64,000 nt of DNA from Echiichthys vipera (taxonomy: Eukaryota > Chordata > Actinopteri > Perciformes > Trachinidae): NCBI GenBank assembly GCA_963691815.1, contig OY829656.1, positions 12,181,412-12,245,411 on the forward strand. Direction: 5' to 3'. Positions 1 through 12,900 of the stretch are shown piece by piece. The position numbers and the translations under genes are program-made. The first letter of the stretch is position 1. Each line of letters opens with the position of its first letter. Under the pieces are notes generated by a model. That model was not told the DNA's origin and made no database searches. It saw only the letters and a program-made list of their open reading frames with translations.

Positions 1-3000
1 GGTACTCTGATACTAAAACATTTTGGTTTGAACAGGATATTTGATGGAATTTTAAAGATGTTTGCTTTACATCGCTATATTTTGTAAATTATTGTCTAAA
101 GCTCTTCATCCTCTTCACTACTGGTAGATTTAAGACAAGCTTTCTCACAACGCACACAATTTGTACTGTAAGTGTCATTGTGAAAATAGTGATGTGGCCT
201 TACTGTATTTGTTAGGCGTCATACTGTGTGTATGTTAACACTCGTGATATCAACACAGATTAATATTGGTGTGTTTGCACTGCAAATTTTGGAACTTGAA
301 CAGGCAGTCATAGTGACTGTGAAATAGACTTTCTGAAACCCTCCTCACAGGTAATAAAGAACACTTATGAGAGATGAATGACTTCCTTGTTGTTTGTTTT
401 GGGGATGATGCTCATTTTTCTGCGTTGGATCCTTGTTGAGCCTGAAGCGTTGTTTTAGCCGTTAGTGCTGCTCAGTCAGAAAACACACTTTGCGTTTGCA
501 GAAGTCTGCTTCTCCACTTTGTTCTCTATTGACGATTACTTTTCTAAGACAGTGAGTCAGACACCGCTGGAATGAACAGGGAAACCTGTGGAGTGTTTTG
601 ACCCCAAATTGATCAGCGGCTTTATGTTAATCAATAGGACTGAACACATCCAGCCACCAGCTCGTACACACTCAACCTTTTAAAATGTGAACATGAAGTA
701 AATGTATTTTTAATGAGCTTTTTCCGAGCATATGCTTTTAGTTGCTGCGGCGATTTGTTTTGTTTGTTAAAGTACAGCCATGTGATTGATGCTGAGTCAC
801 TAGAATTAGATTTCCTTGCTGTATATTTTTGTAAATAATGAAAGATGATGATGAATATTTTACTAATGTGGGATCATATAAGTTGTTTGTTTTATTTAGG
901 CCTGTCCTTCCTGCCAAGAAATCTATAGCTGCAATTAACCTGATGTTGGAGCACACATTCCTCTTCCTCTGAACGCCCCCATCCTCTCCCTCCCCGTTTT
1001 ATCCTTTCGCCTCCTCTTTCAGTGAGCTGCATGATAACAAAGTCATATCCGCATCTGTTCCACTCTCGTACATAGATAAGGATGGCAGTTTTCCTCCCAT
1101 CAGCCTCTCTCTCTGATTTGGCTCGAAGCCCTTCATTGTGAAGTGAGAGAAAAGCGTGGAAATAACACGCACTCTCATCTCTGCTCTAGTGCTTCTGTAG
1201 AAGATGAAGTTATTGAATTTGTCTGAACTTTGATGAGCGCTGTGGGGTATTGTCACTCACCGATGTTTAAATTATTAGCTTTTTTTTTTTTTTAGAGATG
1301 TTCCAAATCTTCTGCTTCCTTTGTTCTCTGGGTGTGTGAGCCCTGTTCACTCATACACACCCATCCAACCAGGCAGTCGAATCAACCACATCATAATGAC
1401 TTGAGACAAATTGTACAATGCTTGCCTAAAAATTGCAGTCATGTATTCTATCACGAGTCTTTCTAGGCTTGTAATTTAGCTATTTACCACTTTTTAATAT
1501 TTGATCTCATCTTATTTCCTGCCAATATACAATTTGGGGTATTTGCATAGTGTGAAGAGAACCATTCTGCTGAAAACTGCCTCATGGAGGAATAAAAATA
1601 CTCATGTATTGGCATACGCAAGTAAGATGGTGTGAAATAATATTGTGTCACGGGTAACACTACTCAAGTATTTCTCTGTTCTCTGAGATCAATATTTGTG
1701 AACATGAATTTGCCCCCAAAACTTGATATTTAAAGAGTGGAGCAGAACTAGAAAAACATATTTTGACAACAAACATGGTATAATAAAAGACGTCAGCTCG
1801 TCTTAGTCAGCCAGAATATATGATTCATCCATATGTTTGATATAAATAAACCCCACGTTTTTTTACTCGTCTCTGCCCTTAAGCGAGTGTGTAATCTTTC
1901 CTAAGCGACGACAAGAGTACAATTCCCTGAACCACTGACTTATTTTCACTCTATTAATATTTTGTCATGAAAGTGCAATCATCCATTTAGTCTGTGACAA
2001 GAACAGCTCAGAGAAAACAGGGAGCTCGGGCTCTAGAGTTAATTGTATTTATAAAATCCTTTTCATCTCGAGGCACACCTCAAAACTCATCTTGTTGCAC
2101 TGCAGATTGAATACAAGAATATGTTGCCATTACCAATTTGAGTCCGACGCATACTTTTACTTTAGTGTTTTGGTCCCTTTTTACTAGATGTTCCCCTACA
2201 GCACATCAGATAAGTTTACAAAAGTGTATGTTCATGCAGTTTTATGGTCGATGTTTAGGTTGCTGTGGCAAAATGATTCTGACTATTAATTCATTACCTT
2301 CAGCTAAACAATTTCCACTTTGTATTAATTACTTCCATACTGTTTATCCATTACCTGTACATCAGCCTATGTACTGTTTATCCTGGGTCATCCATGTGTT
2401 TCCAGGGCCCTATGTTCTTAATATAAACTAACCTTGACAGAGATTGTTACGGGCCATCTTTGCACTTCAAATTGCAAAGAAGAGAGATGGACTTTTCAAA
2501 TGTAGTTTTTAAAGGTAACAATCCCTTCTGGCACTGTGGAGATATTGATGGCTAAAGTCAAGAAAATGGTTTTCCCAGCGGACTCGTCTCCTTAATGTGT
2601 CATATTAGAAGGATATTGAGCTGGGGAACTACCACCCTGTTTCACCCTTTATCCAGTAGTCCTACTCTAAGCTAACTATTAGCCTGCAACTGTTTAGCCT
2701 ACTTGTATCTAACTATTAACTGTTTACCCATTTCCTTTAACAAACTATAAACTCATTATCCATTAACTTAAGCTGTCTATTTCCATTTTCTATCCATTAC
2801 TTGTAGCTTACTATTCATAGTTACTGTTCATCTGTTATTATGTTACTATGTACTTTTTATTGTTTACCCAAAGCCTTTAGCTAACTGTTCCAACTGTTTG
2901 TTTTTAGCTTTAGGCTAAGTACCATTATTCCATATAACTTTATTTACCTGTTACTTTGCGCTTACTGAGAAAGTTATAAGGGATGAAATGAGAATAAGGC

Positions 3001-6000
3001 CGGAGGACATGAGCATAGAGGAAGTAAAGAAAATAAAATGAAAGATAATTTCTAAAAGCTTTCACAAAGAAAGCATTGAAGAAGAGATTTAAAGTAAGAA
3101 GGGAGAGTTCAGGAGACAGAGTTTTATACGGCTCCAACCGCGGATTTCAAAGGTGAAGAGGGCACATACTGTGTTAATAAATCTGAGATATATTCAGGAA
3201 CGAGGCTGTTTAAGTCCTTAAAAGTGAGCAATACAATTTTAAACTCAATTGGGAATCTAACAGGGTGCCAGCAGAGGAAAGTACAGGAGTGATTTGATCG
3301 TACCTCTTTGTCCTGGTACTATAATGAGTTGAGCAGCATCATTTTGTACCAATTGGAGATGGTGAAGGGAGGCTGATACCAAAGTAAATTGCAGTGTAAT
3401 AATCAAGCTGTGGATAGATAAAAGCATGTACAACTTTCTGTAGATCAGCAATTGATATAAATGACATATTTTTAGAGATTCTGAGCTGAAAGAAATACGA
3501 CTTAACATTGTCTTAATTGATCATCAAGACTGAGGTTAGCATCATATAGTACCAATAGATTCCTAGCAGCCTGCTTGATACAGACAAGATGAGTACTAAA
3601 AGAGCTGATGGGATTTGGGGGACCGAACGGAATTAACTCTTAACAGAACTGACTTATCTTCATTTATTTTCTGGACATCCAGGAAGGCAAGCTGTAAGGC
3701 AGCTAGGTTTCTTTGGGTTTTAATGGCATTTAACTGAGTATGATCAGCATAAAAATGATAAAGCATTTCATGATTTTGAAAACCTAGTGAAGATGCAGCA
3801 TGTGTATAGCAAACACAAGAGGGCCAAGAATGGAGCCTTGAGAGGTATGAGCGCAACAGGCTAAGAACCAAGCCTTTGATGTCACCTAAGCCTCCCAGCA
3901 ATGTATGAGGATACTATGATCGACTGTGTCAAATAGTAGTGTAAAAGAACTAAAAAATCATCTGTAGCAGTAGGTCATTTTAACCCTGACAAGAACTATC
4001 TCTCTGATATGAAGTGCTCTGAAAACCAGACAGGAAACTATTTAAAACACTTTTATTTTATTTATAAAAGATGCCAGCTGAAGTAAAATTACACGCTGCA
4101 GAACCTTAGATAAAGAAGACTTGGAAATGGTCTCCAGTTACTTTAGGACAGTGTGTCCAAATTAGGTTTCTTCTGCAATGGGTAAACAGAAGAAGAAAGG
4201 GTATAAGTGCCCCCTACCTGGGGTAGGTACCCCTGGCAGGGATTCACTATTTCAGACCATTCGGAACAACATAGTAACTATTTAAGTAAAAGTACTGATT
4301 AGATTATGAGCCACCTGTAAGAGGATGTGTGGTACCTGTGTATCTTATTTTACAGCTGTGGAAACAGAAAAAAAAATTTCAATATAAATTTACCTGTGGT
4401 GTCAAAGTGAAGACACCCCGATTCAGATCAGGCCCAGCTGTCCCAGCTGAAAGAGGAGCTTACAGTCTGCTGAGCAGCGTGCATCTGCATATTCATTCAA
4501 ACAACTCCAGATTCTTAGACCCTCCTCACAGAGCATTACACATTGCTGTCAATCAGCCTCCCCTTCTCCGACACCCCCCTCCTCTGTGTGCACTAAAACG
4601 AGGAAGAAATAATTTATTCACGACACCCGGCATCTAAAACCAGTATTTCTGACTGATTCTGATTCACGGGAATGAAGGGATATTATTAGACACACAACTA
4701 TGCCCTAATGGGGCAATATTTTCATTACCAACTTCAGATTGCACCCACTGCACTCTCCCTCTCTCTCTGCGATTTCCATAGCAGCAGTGTCTCAGCCTGG
4801 TAAGGTTATGGCTGTCACTTTTTGGAAACATTTGCAGAACACAGCTGTGTGACATTGTGGATCGGGTGGAGGATACATTCGGTAGAAGGTTGGTTATTAG
4901 AGAATGCACATAATTACACGTCGTTGACAAAGTGCTGTGTGAATCATGGAGTTTTCATAAGCCCTCTTGAGCCGTGCTGCAGTAACATGGCAGATTTACT
5001 ATGATTATGTTTATGAGAGATAATTACTCATTCAGTTATTACTGAACCATTACTGACAGTCATTCTGTCTTAAAGGGATCGTGAATTAGCTCATCGATCT
5101 GGTGATGGGATTCTTGGAAACCACGCAATCATTTGATGTAACCTGATGCAACGCCATATATGGAAGAAATGATATCAGCTAAGTGAGTCCGGTTGCCCTC
5201 ACTTCAGCATTTTACTTCAGCCATTTAGTATTGCACTTGCACAAGGTTGGGAGACAGATTTATTTTAAAGAGAATGGTTACAAGTACTGCAGCAGAGGCC
5301 AAGATATCCTGCCTTTTATTTCTTGAAGCTTAGCATAAATTCAACCAGGAAGACTAACTTGTATGTTACTCGTTCTTATTTGCCTCTCTCTCTCCCTCTT
5401 CTTATGCTTCCTATCAGCTTATTAGAGGTGTTTATTCTTTTAATCAAACCAATCAGATCTAGCCCTGATCTCTATCAGTCGATCACATCTTTGCTGTCAA
5501 CTTTTAAATCTGTTCTCTTCTCTGTTGCTGTCAGCTGTGTTTTCATTGTGAATTGTTGCAACCCTCCTCCACCTCTTCACCTCCACTCCATCAGTACCAG
5601 CACCCAGCCTTCTCATCCACCCAAATCTCAGCATCCTCTTCATTCATCTCCATCACCACCAGGGTATAGACTCCATCGGGGGGTATCATACACTACTCAC
5701 AGCTTCTCTAACCCCTTTAAAACATGATGACATCACAATGGGGTATTATTGCCAAAGACTTCTCATTCATTATCTTTACTGTGCATGTGTCAATAAATGA
5801 AGTCTCTCCTGGTTGAACGAGTCAAGTTCCAAAAGCGCTGGATCCTAATGCAACTCAAAAGCATCTTTCGATTTCTCCTACCTGGTAATCGCCTGCATCT
5901 TTTTAAACTTCACGGCCCAGTTTGTATCACTGGATTTCTGTTCTCCAAATCCAAATCAGGGTTTCTCGCTTCAGAGCCACAGACAATATCATACAACTGT

Positions 6001-8894
6001 TTTCACAGGTTAGTACTCCAAATAATGGCTAAACTTAATGTGTAACGTGTAATGGCTGGAGTTACCCTTAAATCAGTCGTATCTAATTCAAAGGACAGTT
6101 GCAAGCAAGCTACAGTGATTGCAGGTAGAAACAAGTGAACACTTTATTCCTCTTTATCCCGGATGGAACATAAGGGAAAACTGAGGTTTTTACAAACAAG
6201 TGATCACTGGCAGAATTATGCATGAGAACATGCATTGTTCGGGGAACAGAGACATGAATATGATAACTACACTGAACATTGTGTAGTGAAGTGACGGAAG
6301 CTTTTTATTAGGCCCATGCATCAAGTGATATTCAGGGATACATCTGTTGATATGCTATACTTAGTATTCTTATTATCAACATATAACAAAATGACCAAAC
6401 TAACAATGAATTGAAGCCTGATTTTGCTTCTTTTTCAGTACCATAGATCTCCATTGTTGTCTAGAGGGGGGAATAAAACAATTTGCCACACTGATGCCAC
6501 ACAGCAGATGACATTATTCTTCATTACCTAGAAAATGACTATTGTGTTTTTATTTCACATCAATCCTTAACATCATTCTGCTGTCACTGATTCTAGTGTG
6601 AATCCACAGCAGAAAACAGTCCCCAGATGTTAACTTAGGCTTTTTTTAAATAAGCATATATCTGTGACCCCTTTTTTAAAAAGGCTTTGAGTAGGAACAA
6701 ATGGACTGAATGTGACGAACAAACTGGGGAAGTGGTATAGTGTTGAGGGTTGATTTTGGTCTTTTTTCATGAGAAAGATATAGGAAATGTATCCTTAAAT
6801 GTAGCATGGGAACGAATGATTCTGTCCTTTAAATCCAGTGCCATGGGTACCATCATGGTACATCATCAGTTCAGTATTTTAAGTCAAACTGAAAGAATTC
6901 AGTCATATTCGTGGTTTTCTTCAGAGGCTATTGTAGAGGAATAAAATGTCCTGCCAGTTGCTCCAGTGGAGCAGCTCAGCAGCCGTTCAGTGGAGGACTG
7001 CAGTGGCTCTGGCATCTCCAAAGTTTATAATGGGAGTGACTGTCCAGCAAAACGCAGCAATCTCAGAAAACCTCACTCAAGTTAATCACTGTTAAACATT
7101 TAGAAGATACTTGGGATAGATTTTAATTAAGCAAAAAGAGACTGAAACAAACAATGCATGGATTTCCATTCTCAGTGACGAGGGTTTCAAAATGTTGTTG
7201 TCGCCACAAGAATATCTACAAAATATCTATTTGAGTGCCCCCAAGCAACACAAACGTGTAAAGTGCAGCCCGGAGATAAATAATCCAAAGCTTGCAGGAT
7301 GAGGGAGACAGTGAGTGAGCCATGTCGCTCTTCACACAAAAGCTATTCTGTTTTGCTCTCAAACAGAACCCAGACACTGTGGGCGGAGAAAATCAATCTA
7401 GTCAACCTAGAGAGAGAAGAAATGAGAACTGAGAGGGGCTTTGATTATTGTGATGGACTTAAGTCAGCTCTGCGAAAGCCGTTTCATACGTCTCTGCTGT
7501 TTATCCAATCAGAAATGCATTTGCATAACATTTCCCCGCACTTGTGGCAGCTTGGAAAAGAAAATTAGTGGAGGCACAGGTCCCCCGGATTAACAAGAAT
7601 TTGACATTTTGATGAATAGATGTATTTTCAGAGAAGCCTCGATTCAATCCGAAAGACACATATTAATTGAACTGCAGCCTTCAAAAGAGCTTCAGTGAGT
7701 CAACAGAGCTGTCCGGGACAGATAGCCTCTGTCCGCTGGGCTGCGCTTTTTTACAGCAGCTGAGGAAAACTCAATGGTATTAACAGAAGCAGCAGATAAC
7801 AGGCATTAGATGACTGATGCCCTGTATTTCAGACTAAACTCGCAGTAAAACACCAACCATATCTATAGAAACCTGGCTGCGCAAGTGCTCACTCAAGGTT
7901 CCTCAAAAGAAACACAAGGCAGGCAATTGTGTAATAAATTGCATCAGCTGTTGCTCCTCGCAGCCTGTACTATTCAGCATGGAGCTGCAAATGAAAAAGT
8001 TGCCTTGAAAGAAAAAGGATCTGGTGCAACAGCGCACTTATTAGGATGGCTTAATGTTTTGTAATGGTGGAGCCATGTCTGTGCGAGTAAGGGTAAATGA
8101 TTGGCAGCATGATCCTAGATAAGACATCATATCCAGACAGTGTAGTGAGAAGCCTAGAACTACTGTAACATACACTCAACTTTGTTAGTCACGTCATGAT
8201 TTTCACTTACACCCGTGTGCTCAGTAGATGGTGCTGCTTATCTCTGGAGAAGGGTCCCTCACTTCTCCGTCACATCAAACATGTTCAGTTCAAAACAATG
8301 TCGGCTTGATTCTACAGGGAGATGGGACATTTTGTTTTAGAAGTAAGACAAGTTCACAATTTATCTTTAAGATGTTTTTTTATTCAATAGATGCAAATAA
8401 CTGCAGCACAGTGTCTACTTACAAATAACTGAATCACCCTAATAAAATATTAGAGATGAGAAAAGCTGTGTTGAACCTGATCCAGATGGAAACGCAGTCA
8501 ACAATAAAGCAAAACATCAGAGTATTCATATACAGCCGAGCATACACAGCATGAGCACTACTTTGCATATAATGCCAGGATGTTACATAACAAGTAGACA
8601 ATCCAGTTGCAGAGGTCTTTTCTAAGGGATTGGCACTCTGGTGGATTAATGATTAAGGATCTCCACATCATACACCCAAGACGTCCGATTTTAAACAAGG
8701 ACATCAGAATAACCACTCAGCGTTCACTCAGCTCTAGATAAACAATTTTCAATTGCTGACAAAACATTACACATGTATATGCACTGTAGTGCACATCAAA
8801 CGGAAGGCTGTTGAGCGTTGATGCCATCTTGTTATTTTTCATTTTCAGAAACGCAAACATTGAACCACTTATGAGAAGTTAGTTTCTTTTTTAA
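1..8894. other. Intergenic region downstream of GGPS1
   Basis: No gene is supported here. The open frames are short, lack recognisable domains and are not joined by convincing splice sites. The only recognisable coding-derived segment is a LINE reverse-transcriptase relic at about 2950-3905. The stretch at about 7290-7960 is less AT-rich and carries a CCAAT-like and an octamer-like word (ATTTGCAT), so it could be a conserved non-coding element, but this cannot be tested from one sequence. The rest is ordinary AT-rich vertebrate intergenic DNA. Confidence 0.7.
2950..3905 (-). mobile_element. Degenerate LINE (L2/CR1-like clade) reverse-transcriptase relic
   Basis: Read on the minus strand, consecutive pieces match the end of an L2-type LINE reverse transcriptase. 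A QGSILGP-type motif is encoded near 3800-3840. It is followed, in a shifted frame, by a YADH version of the YADD catalytic motif near 3750. Further on come an LQLVQN-type segment near 3350 and an EFKI-type segment near 3240. Frameshifts, stop codons and the loss of the second catalytic Asp show it is dead. No 5' region, ORF1 or target-site duplication was identified. The family is inferred from motif memory; the exact subfamily is uncertain. Confidence 0.75.
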
Positions 8895-8900
8895 TTTATT
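8895..8900 (-). terminator. Candidate GGPS1 polyadenylation signal
   Basis: TTTATT on the plus strand reads AATAAA on the minus strand, about 260 bases after the GGPS1 stop codon. It is the nearest canonical hexamer I noted downstream of the stop, but other signals may be used. Confidence 0.45.
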
Positions 8901-9160
8901 TCTTCCACTGACTGCACAGCTACATTTGGATACAAAAATGTGATGCATTTTCTTAAACAACCCTTGAAAGATGCCATCAAGCATACAAAAAGGAAAAGGC
9001 AACATTTTGCTGTCTCGTAGCTGCTGAATACAAGGCTGTCTACCAGAATTTTAAGAGCTTAGATTTAATGAATAATTGTGACTCATTAAATAGTTTGCTC
9101 CTGTGTTATTGGAGTGTGCAGGGCTAGTGTGAGTCCTGTAGCAGTGAAAGGTGGATGAGG

Positions 9161-9964
9161 TCAGTGGCTTTGGCTGGAGTGTGGCTCAGTGGTGGACTCT
9201 GCTGTGGCTTCAGCCTCATGATGCATTCGGCTGAGTTGTTTGACAAGGCTCTCCAGTTGAGGGTTTCCCCCAAACTCTGTGATGAGGCGGTAAACCTCTG
9301 CCTCCAGATCCCGCAGAGTCTGACGAGTGTAGGCAAACGAGCCTACCTTCTCCAGGTAGTCCACACAGTATCGTTTGATGTCCATGTTCTCTGTGCGCTG
9401 CCTCAGTATGTTCTGCACCTGGGTGCTCTCTGGACGCGACCATATAGCATGAATAATGAGGAAAGAAAACTTGCCCTCGGTCAGGTCCTCACAGAAGCTC
9501 TTGTTCTCGCTGTACTCATGTGAGCTCAGGTTGGCGTAGTCGTCACGGATCTGGAAGAAGAGACCAAGTGTGTCCAGGAGGGGTTTCAGGTCCTGTTTCC
9601 AATCGGAAAAGAGCTGCATCAGACCCACAGCCAGACCAAAGAGCCCTCCAGTTTTCTGCAGCACCATGTTGCGGTACTCCTGTTCAGTGGGACAAGTGTA
9701 GGTGTCCCTCCAGTGGATGTCCAGGCCCTGACCACGATGCAGTTCCAGCAGCTGCTGGGTAAACACTTGGACAGCCTCCGGGTGGTCCAGGGTCAGCACC
9801 TTCTCCAACCCTAAGAAGTAGATGTAGTTGGCCGAGTTGATAACGGAGGGAATGCCATAGATGCTGTGGGCCACAGGGAAGCCTCGCCGCAACTTGGAGC
9901 TGTCCTCAATGTCATCTATGAGCAAGCTGGCGTTGTGCAGCATCTCAGTCACCTCGATGATCAC
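9161..9964 (-). CDS. ggps1: GGPS1 coding exon 3 (last)
   Basis: The acceptor is a TTCAG before GTGATCATC at 9964, and the TGA stop is at 9163-9161. It encodes residues 49-315, including both aspartate-rich Mg2+/diphosphate-binding motifs and therefore almost the whole catalytic fold. A methionine just upstream (MCHVQ) lies in the intron and is not the start. Confidence 0.95.
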   Translation of the reverse strand: MIIEVTEMLHNASLLIDDIEDSSKLRRGFPVAHSIYGIPSVINSANYIYFLGLEKVLTLDHPEAVQVFTQQLLELHRGQGLDIHWRDTYTCPTEQEYRNMVLQKTGGLFGLAVGLMQLFSDWKQDLKPLLDTLGLFFQIRDDYANLSSHEYSENKSFCEDLTEGKFSFLIIHAIWSRPESTQVQNILRQRTENMDIKRYCVDYLEKVGSFAYTRQTLRDLEAEVYRLITEFGGNPQLESLVKQLSRMHHEAEATAESTTEPHSSQSH

Positions 9965-12900
9965 CTGAACATGACACAAACAAAACTGATCATTAAACTA
10001 TACAGTAAAGCAGAAATGAACAATAAATGCATTATTTGAGAATGAGAGTAATCCCAACACCTTTTCCATTTCATAGTAAGGAATGTTTTCTGTGTAACTT
10101 TCAAGAAGTATCACAATGATGCTCATGCTGAGAAAACTTCCTTTCCTACTCTTGACTAGTAACACAGACAGTAATAAATTCTCTGGAGCTCTGTGTAAAA
10201 TATGCATTGCGGCTTGTAAACAGCAGAGGGTGCCATGTCAACACTGTTGCCTGAACTGATCTAGTGAGAAGGCAACATTGTTGTTGCTGAAACAAACCAG
10301 GCAGTCAGAGAGAATGAAGAGTTCAGCAAAGATACATTCCAGACTGGAGCCGTTTCAGATTCAGAGATTGGCAGGACAGTTGATTTTACCTGGTCTGCTC
10401 AAAACTAAGATGCCGTGCCTAAGAGAGAGCATCAGTGGTTTGGTGAGTTTAGGGTAATTGTATTCACGTGTGGAGTGGATCAGTTAGCACTGTCCACCCA
10501 CAGCAAGAGGGGTTTGCGTTTGAACCCGCTGGTCGGTTAGGGCCCTTCTGCAAGTTTGCATGTTCACCCATTCCCATACAGGGCTTAGCACACTTTCACC
10601 TCCTTGAAAGAGAGAATGATGTGGGCTCAGTACTTGGCTCATAAAGCTTTAATACAGTATGACCCTCAAGGACTATGTGGAGAATGGACAAATTATTTAA
10701 CAGCCATGTTAAATACCCTCTGTCCACCATGAGGATGACATTTTGCTAACCGGAACTGGCTTTGTTTCAAGTCCGTGTTTCACACAAAACAACCAGGGTC
10801 TGCGGCCTTAAGCTGGCTGTGCAGCCTGCTGGAGTGCTCTGCTGATTTAGAAGACAAGTGGTGTGGCCTGGTAATGAAAGCTGTTTGTATGGGGCCTGGG
10901 AGCACAAAGAGAGGCTCAGTGGGTCAGGCACATGGCCAAGGCTGGGCCAGTTGAGCAGTTTATCCGCCAAACACAACCTTTCCTTCTGCAGGGTCTCAAC
11001 ACTCACTCACCCTGCAACCTCAGTGAGCCACTTACAAGAGGAGGGGGGGTTGTGAGAAAAGTTACAATGGATGCACACATGAAGGAGAAAATGGAATGTT
11101 ACGTAGCCAAAAACATACTCCTGGATTCAAGAGTACATTGTAAACAGACTGTTGTCTCTATTAATTACAATTTGCTACCAGGATAGAGGAACGAAGGCAC
11201 AATCAAGACAAGATTTGAAGCCTCATAACAGCAGTAGTTATCAAACCCAAACTCAAGCACCAATATTTTTCAAGTTCTGGATTTTGAGTGTCTCTGAGGA
11301 CACCAATTAGTCAGACTGTCGCTGCATAATGCTGCCATTTAAGTGCCGAGTGCCTTCACTTCTCGGCCAGACTTCATTGATTATCACCAGAGGTTACTGA
11401 CGCAGAAACTCAATCTATTTGCCAAAGCTACAATCAGTGATCCATTAAGAATGCAGAGACTTCTTCACAACAAACAAGACAAGGCAGTTGTGTACACGCA
11501 TAAACCCGTCTCACTCAGGTATACACTTGTGGTTGTTAGCACCAACAGTTATCCCTCTGAGTCAGACTGCAGGACAGCTGAGGTCTGGCCAAGGTTTTTT
11601 TAACATGCTCATCCCACATAGTCACACACCATTCAAAGAAGCTTTCCCATTCATCTAAAACAACAGTGTCAGTGTGCAAACGTAACTCAATACGGCAGTT
11701 TTTGTAGAATGCCCAAGAAATCACAGTATAATCTTAATCTGGGATTTATGTTTTGTGTGTTTTTTAAATCTTGTTCATTGATGCTGTGTCCCTGGTGTTT
11801 ATCAGTTGTCTTGTATTGTCTTTAATGCTTTGTTGTAAAGCTGCAGAAATGTCTATACCAATGTTTATTTATTTTTAAAACAGTTTATTTATAATTTTTG
11901 AAGAGAAAAAAAACCATCTGTTGGCAAACATAAATAAACCTACATTTAGTATGTATAGAAAAAGAGAAAAAAAAAGTAAAAACAGGTTAAATAAGAACAA
12001 AAGATAAATTAAAAAATAGTATAGTATCAGTATATTTTAATCAGTATATTTGAACATTTACACAGATCTACATTCTCTTCACTCATCTTATTTGTATTTC
12101 ATCTATTTTTAAAATACTTTTCCATCTTCACTCAAAAACATCACAAATATTCCTTATCCTATGTGTTATTATTTCCATATTATGAATTTCATTGATGGTT
12201 TCTATCCCAATATTGGTAATTTTATATCTTGATAATGTAATATATCATGGTATAGCATGTTTTCTTGTAATTCAACAAAAAGTGTATATGAAATCGCCAC
12301 AGGATCTATATTGTATACTCCTGTGTATATTAAATACACGACAAATGAAAACTTAATTAAGAACTTTCATGCAAAATGAACATAACATGCAAGTGTCAGA
12401 ACGCAAAGAGTCGTCTAAATGAAGCAAATATTTCGGCTGCTCGTTTTGACGATATATATTGTCACATTACCCAGATGTAATGAAAACTAATTTTCCACAA
12501 TGTTGATAATGTCCCCTATCACTAATTAACCAACTTACAATAACGGGTTTTCCTGCAGGGTTTAATAGATGTTCGGGATCACCTCACCTGAAATAAACAC
12601 CACCTTCACACTCATCATAAATATTAAAAAAAAGGCAATGATGAAGGTCTAGTAAAGAAACGGTGCTCATAAATGTATCTTTGAAAGTTAGACAGTGTGT
12701 GGGAGTTTGTTTGCCTGCCTCATGAAATAGATCGTTTATAGTATTCACTCATTTACATTTCAGGGGGGAAAAAGGGCAGAGAAGTAAGGTCATATTTTAA
12801 TGAACGTGGCTATTATTTAGACTGTCATATACCAACTACATTGATCATGAGATGAGATGCGTCTGGCTAACTGGGAAATCCCTGCAGTACAAATGTAAAA

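Noticed and set aside
5323..5727. 134-codon plus-strand frame rich in Ser, Pro and Leu
   Set aside because: Low-complexity composition, no family match, no supporting exon structure.
10470..10580. tRNA gene
   Set aside because: A B-box-like word exists, but no cloverleaf or anticodon arm forms; it is better read as a SINE-like relic.
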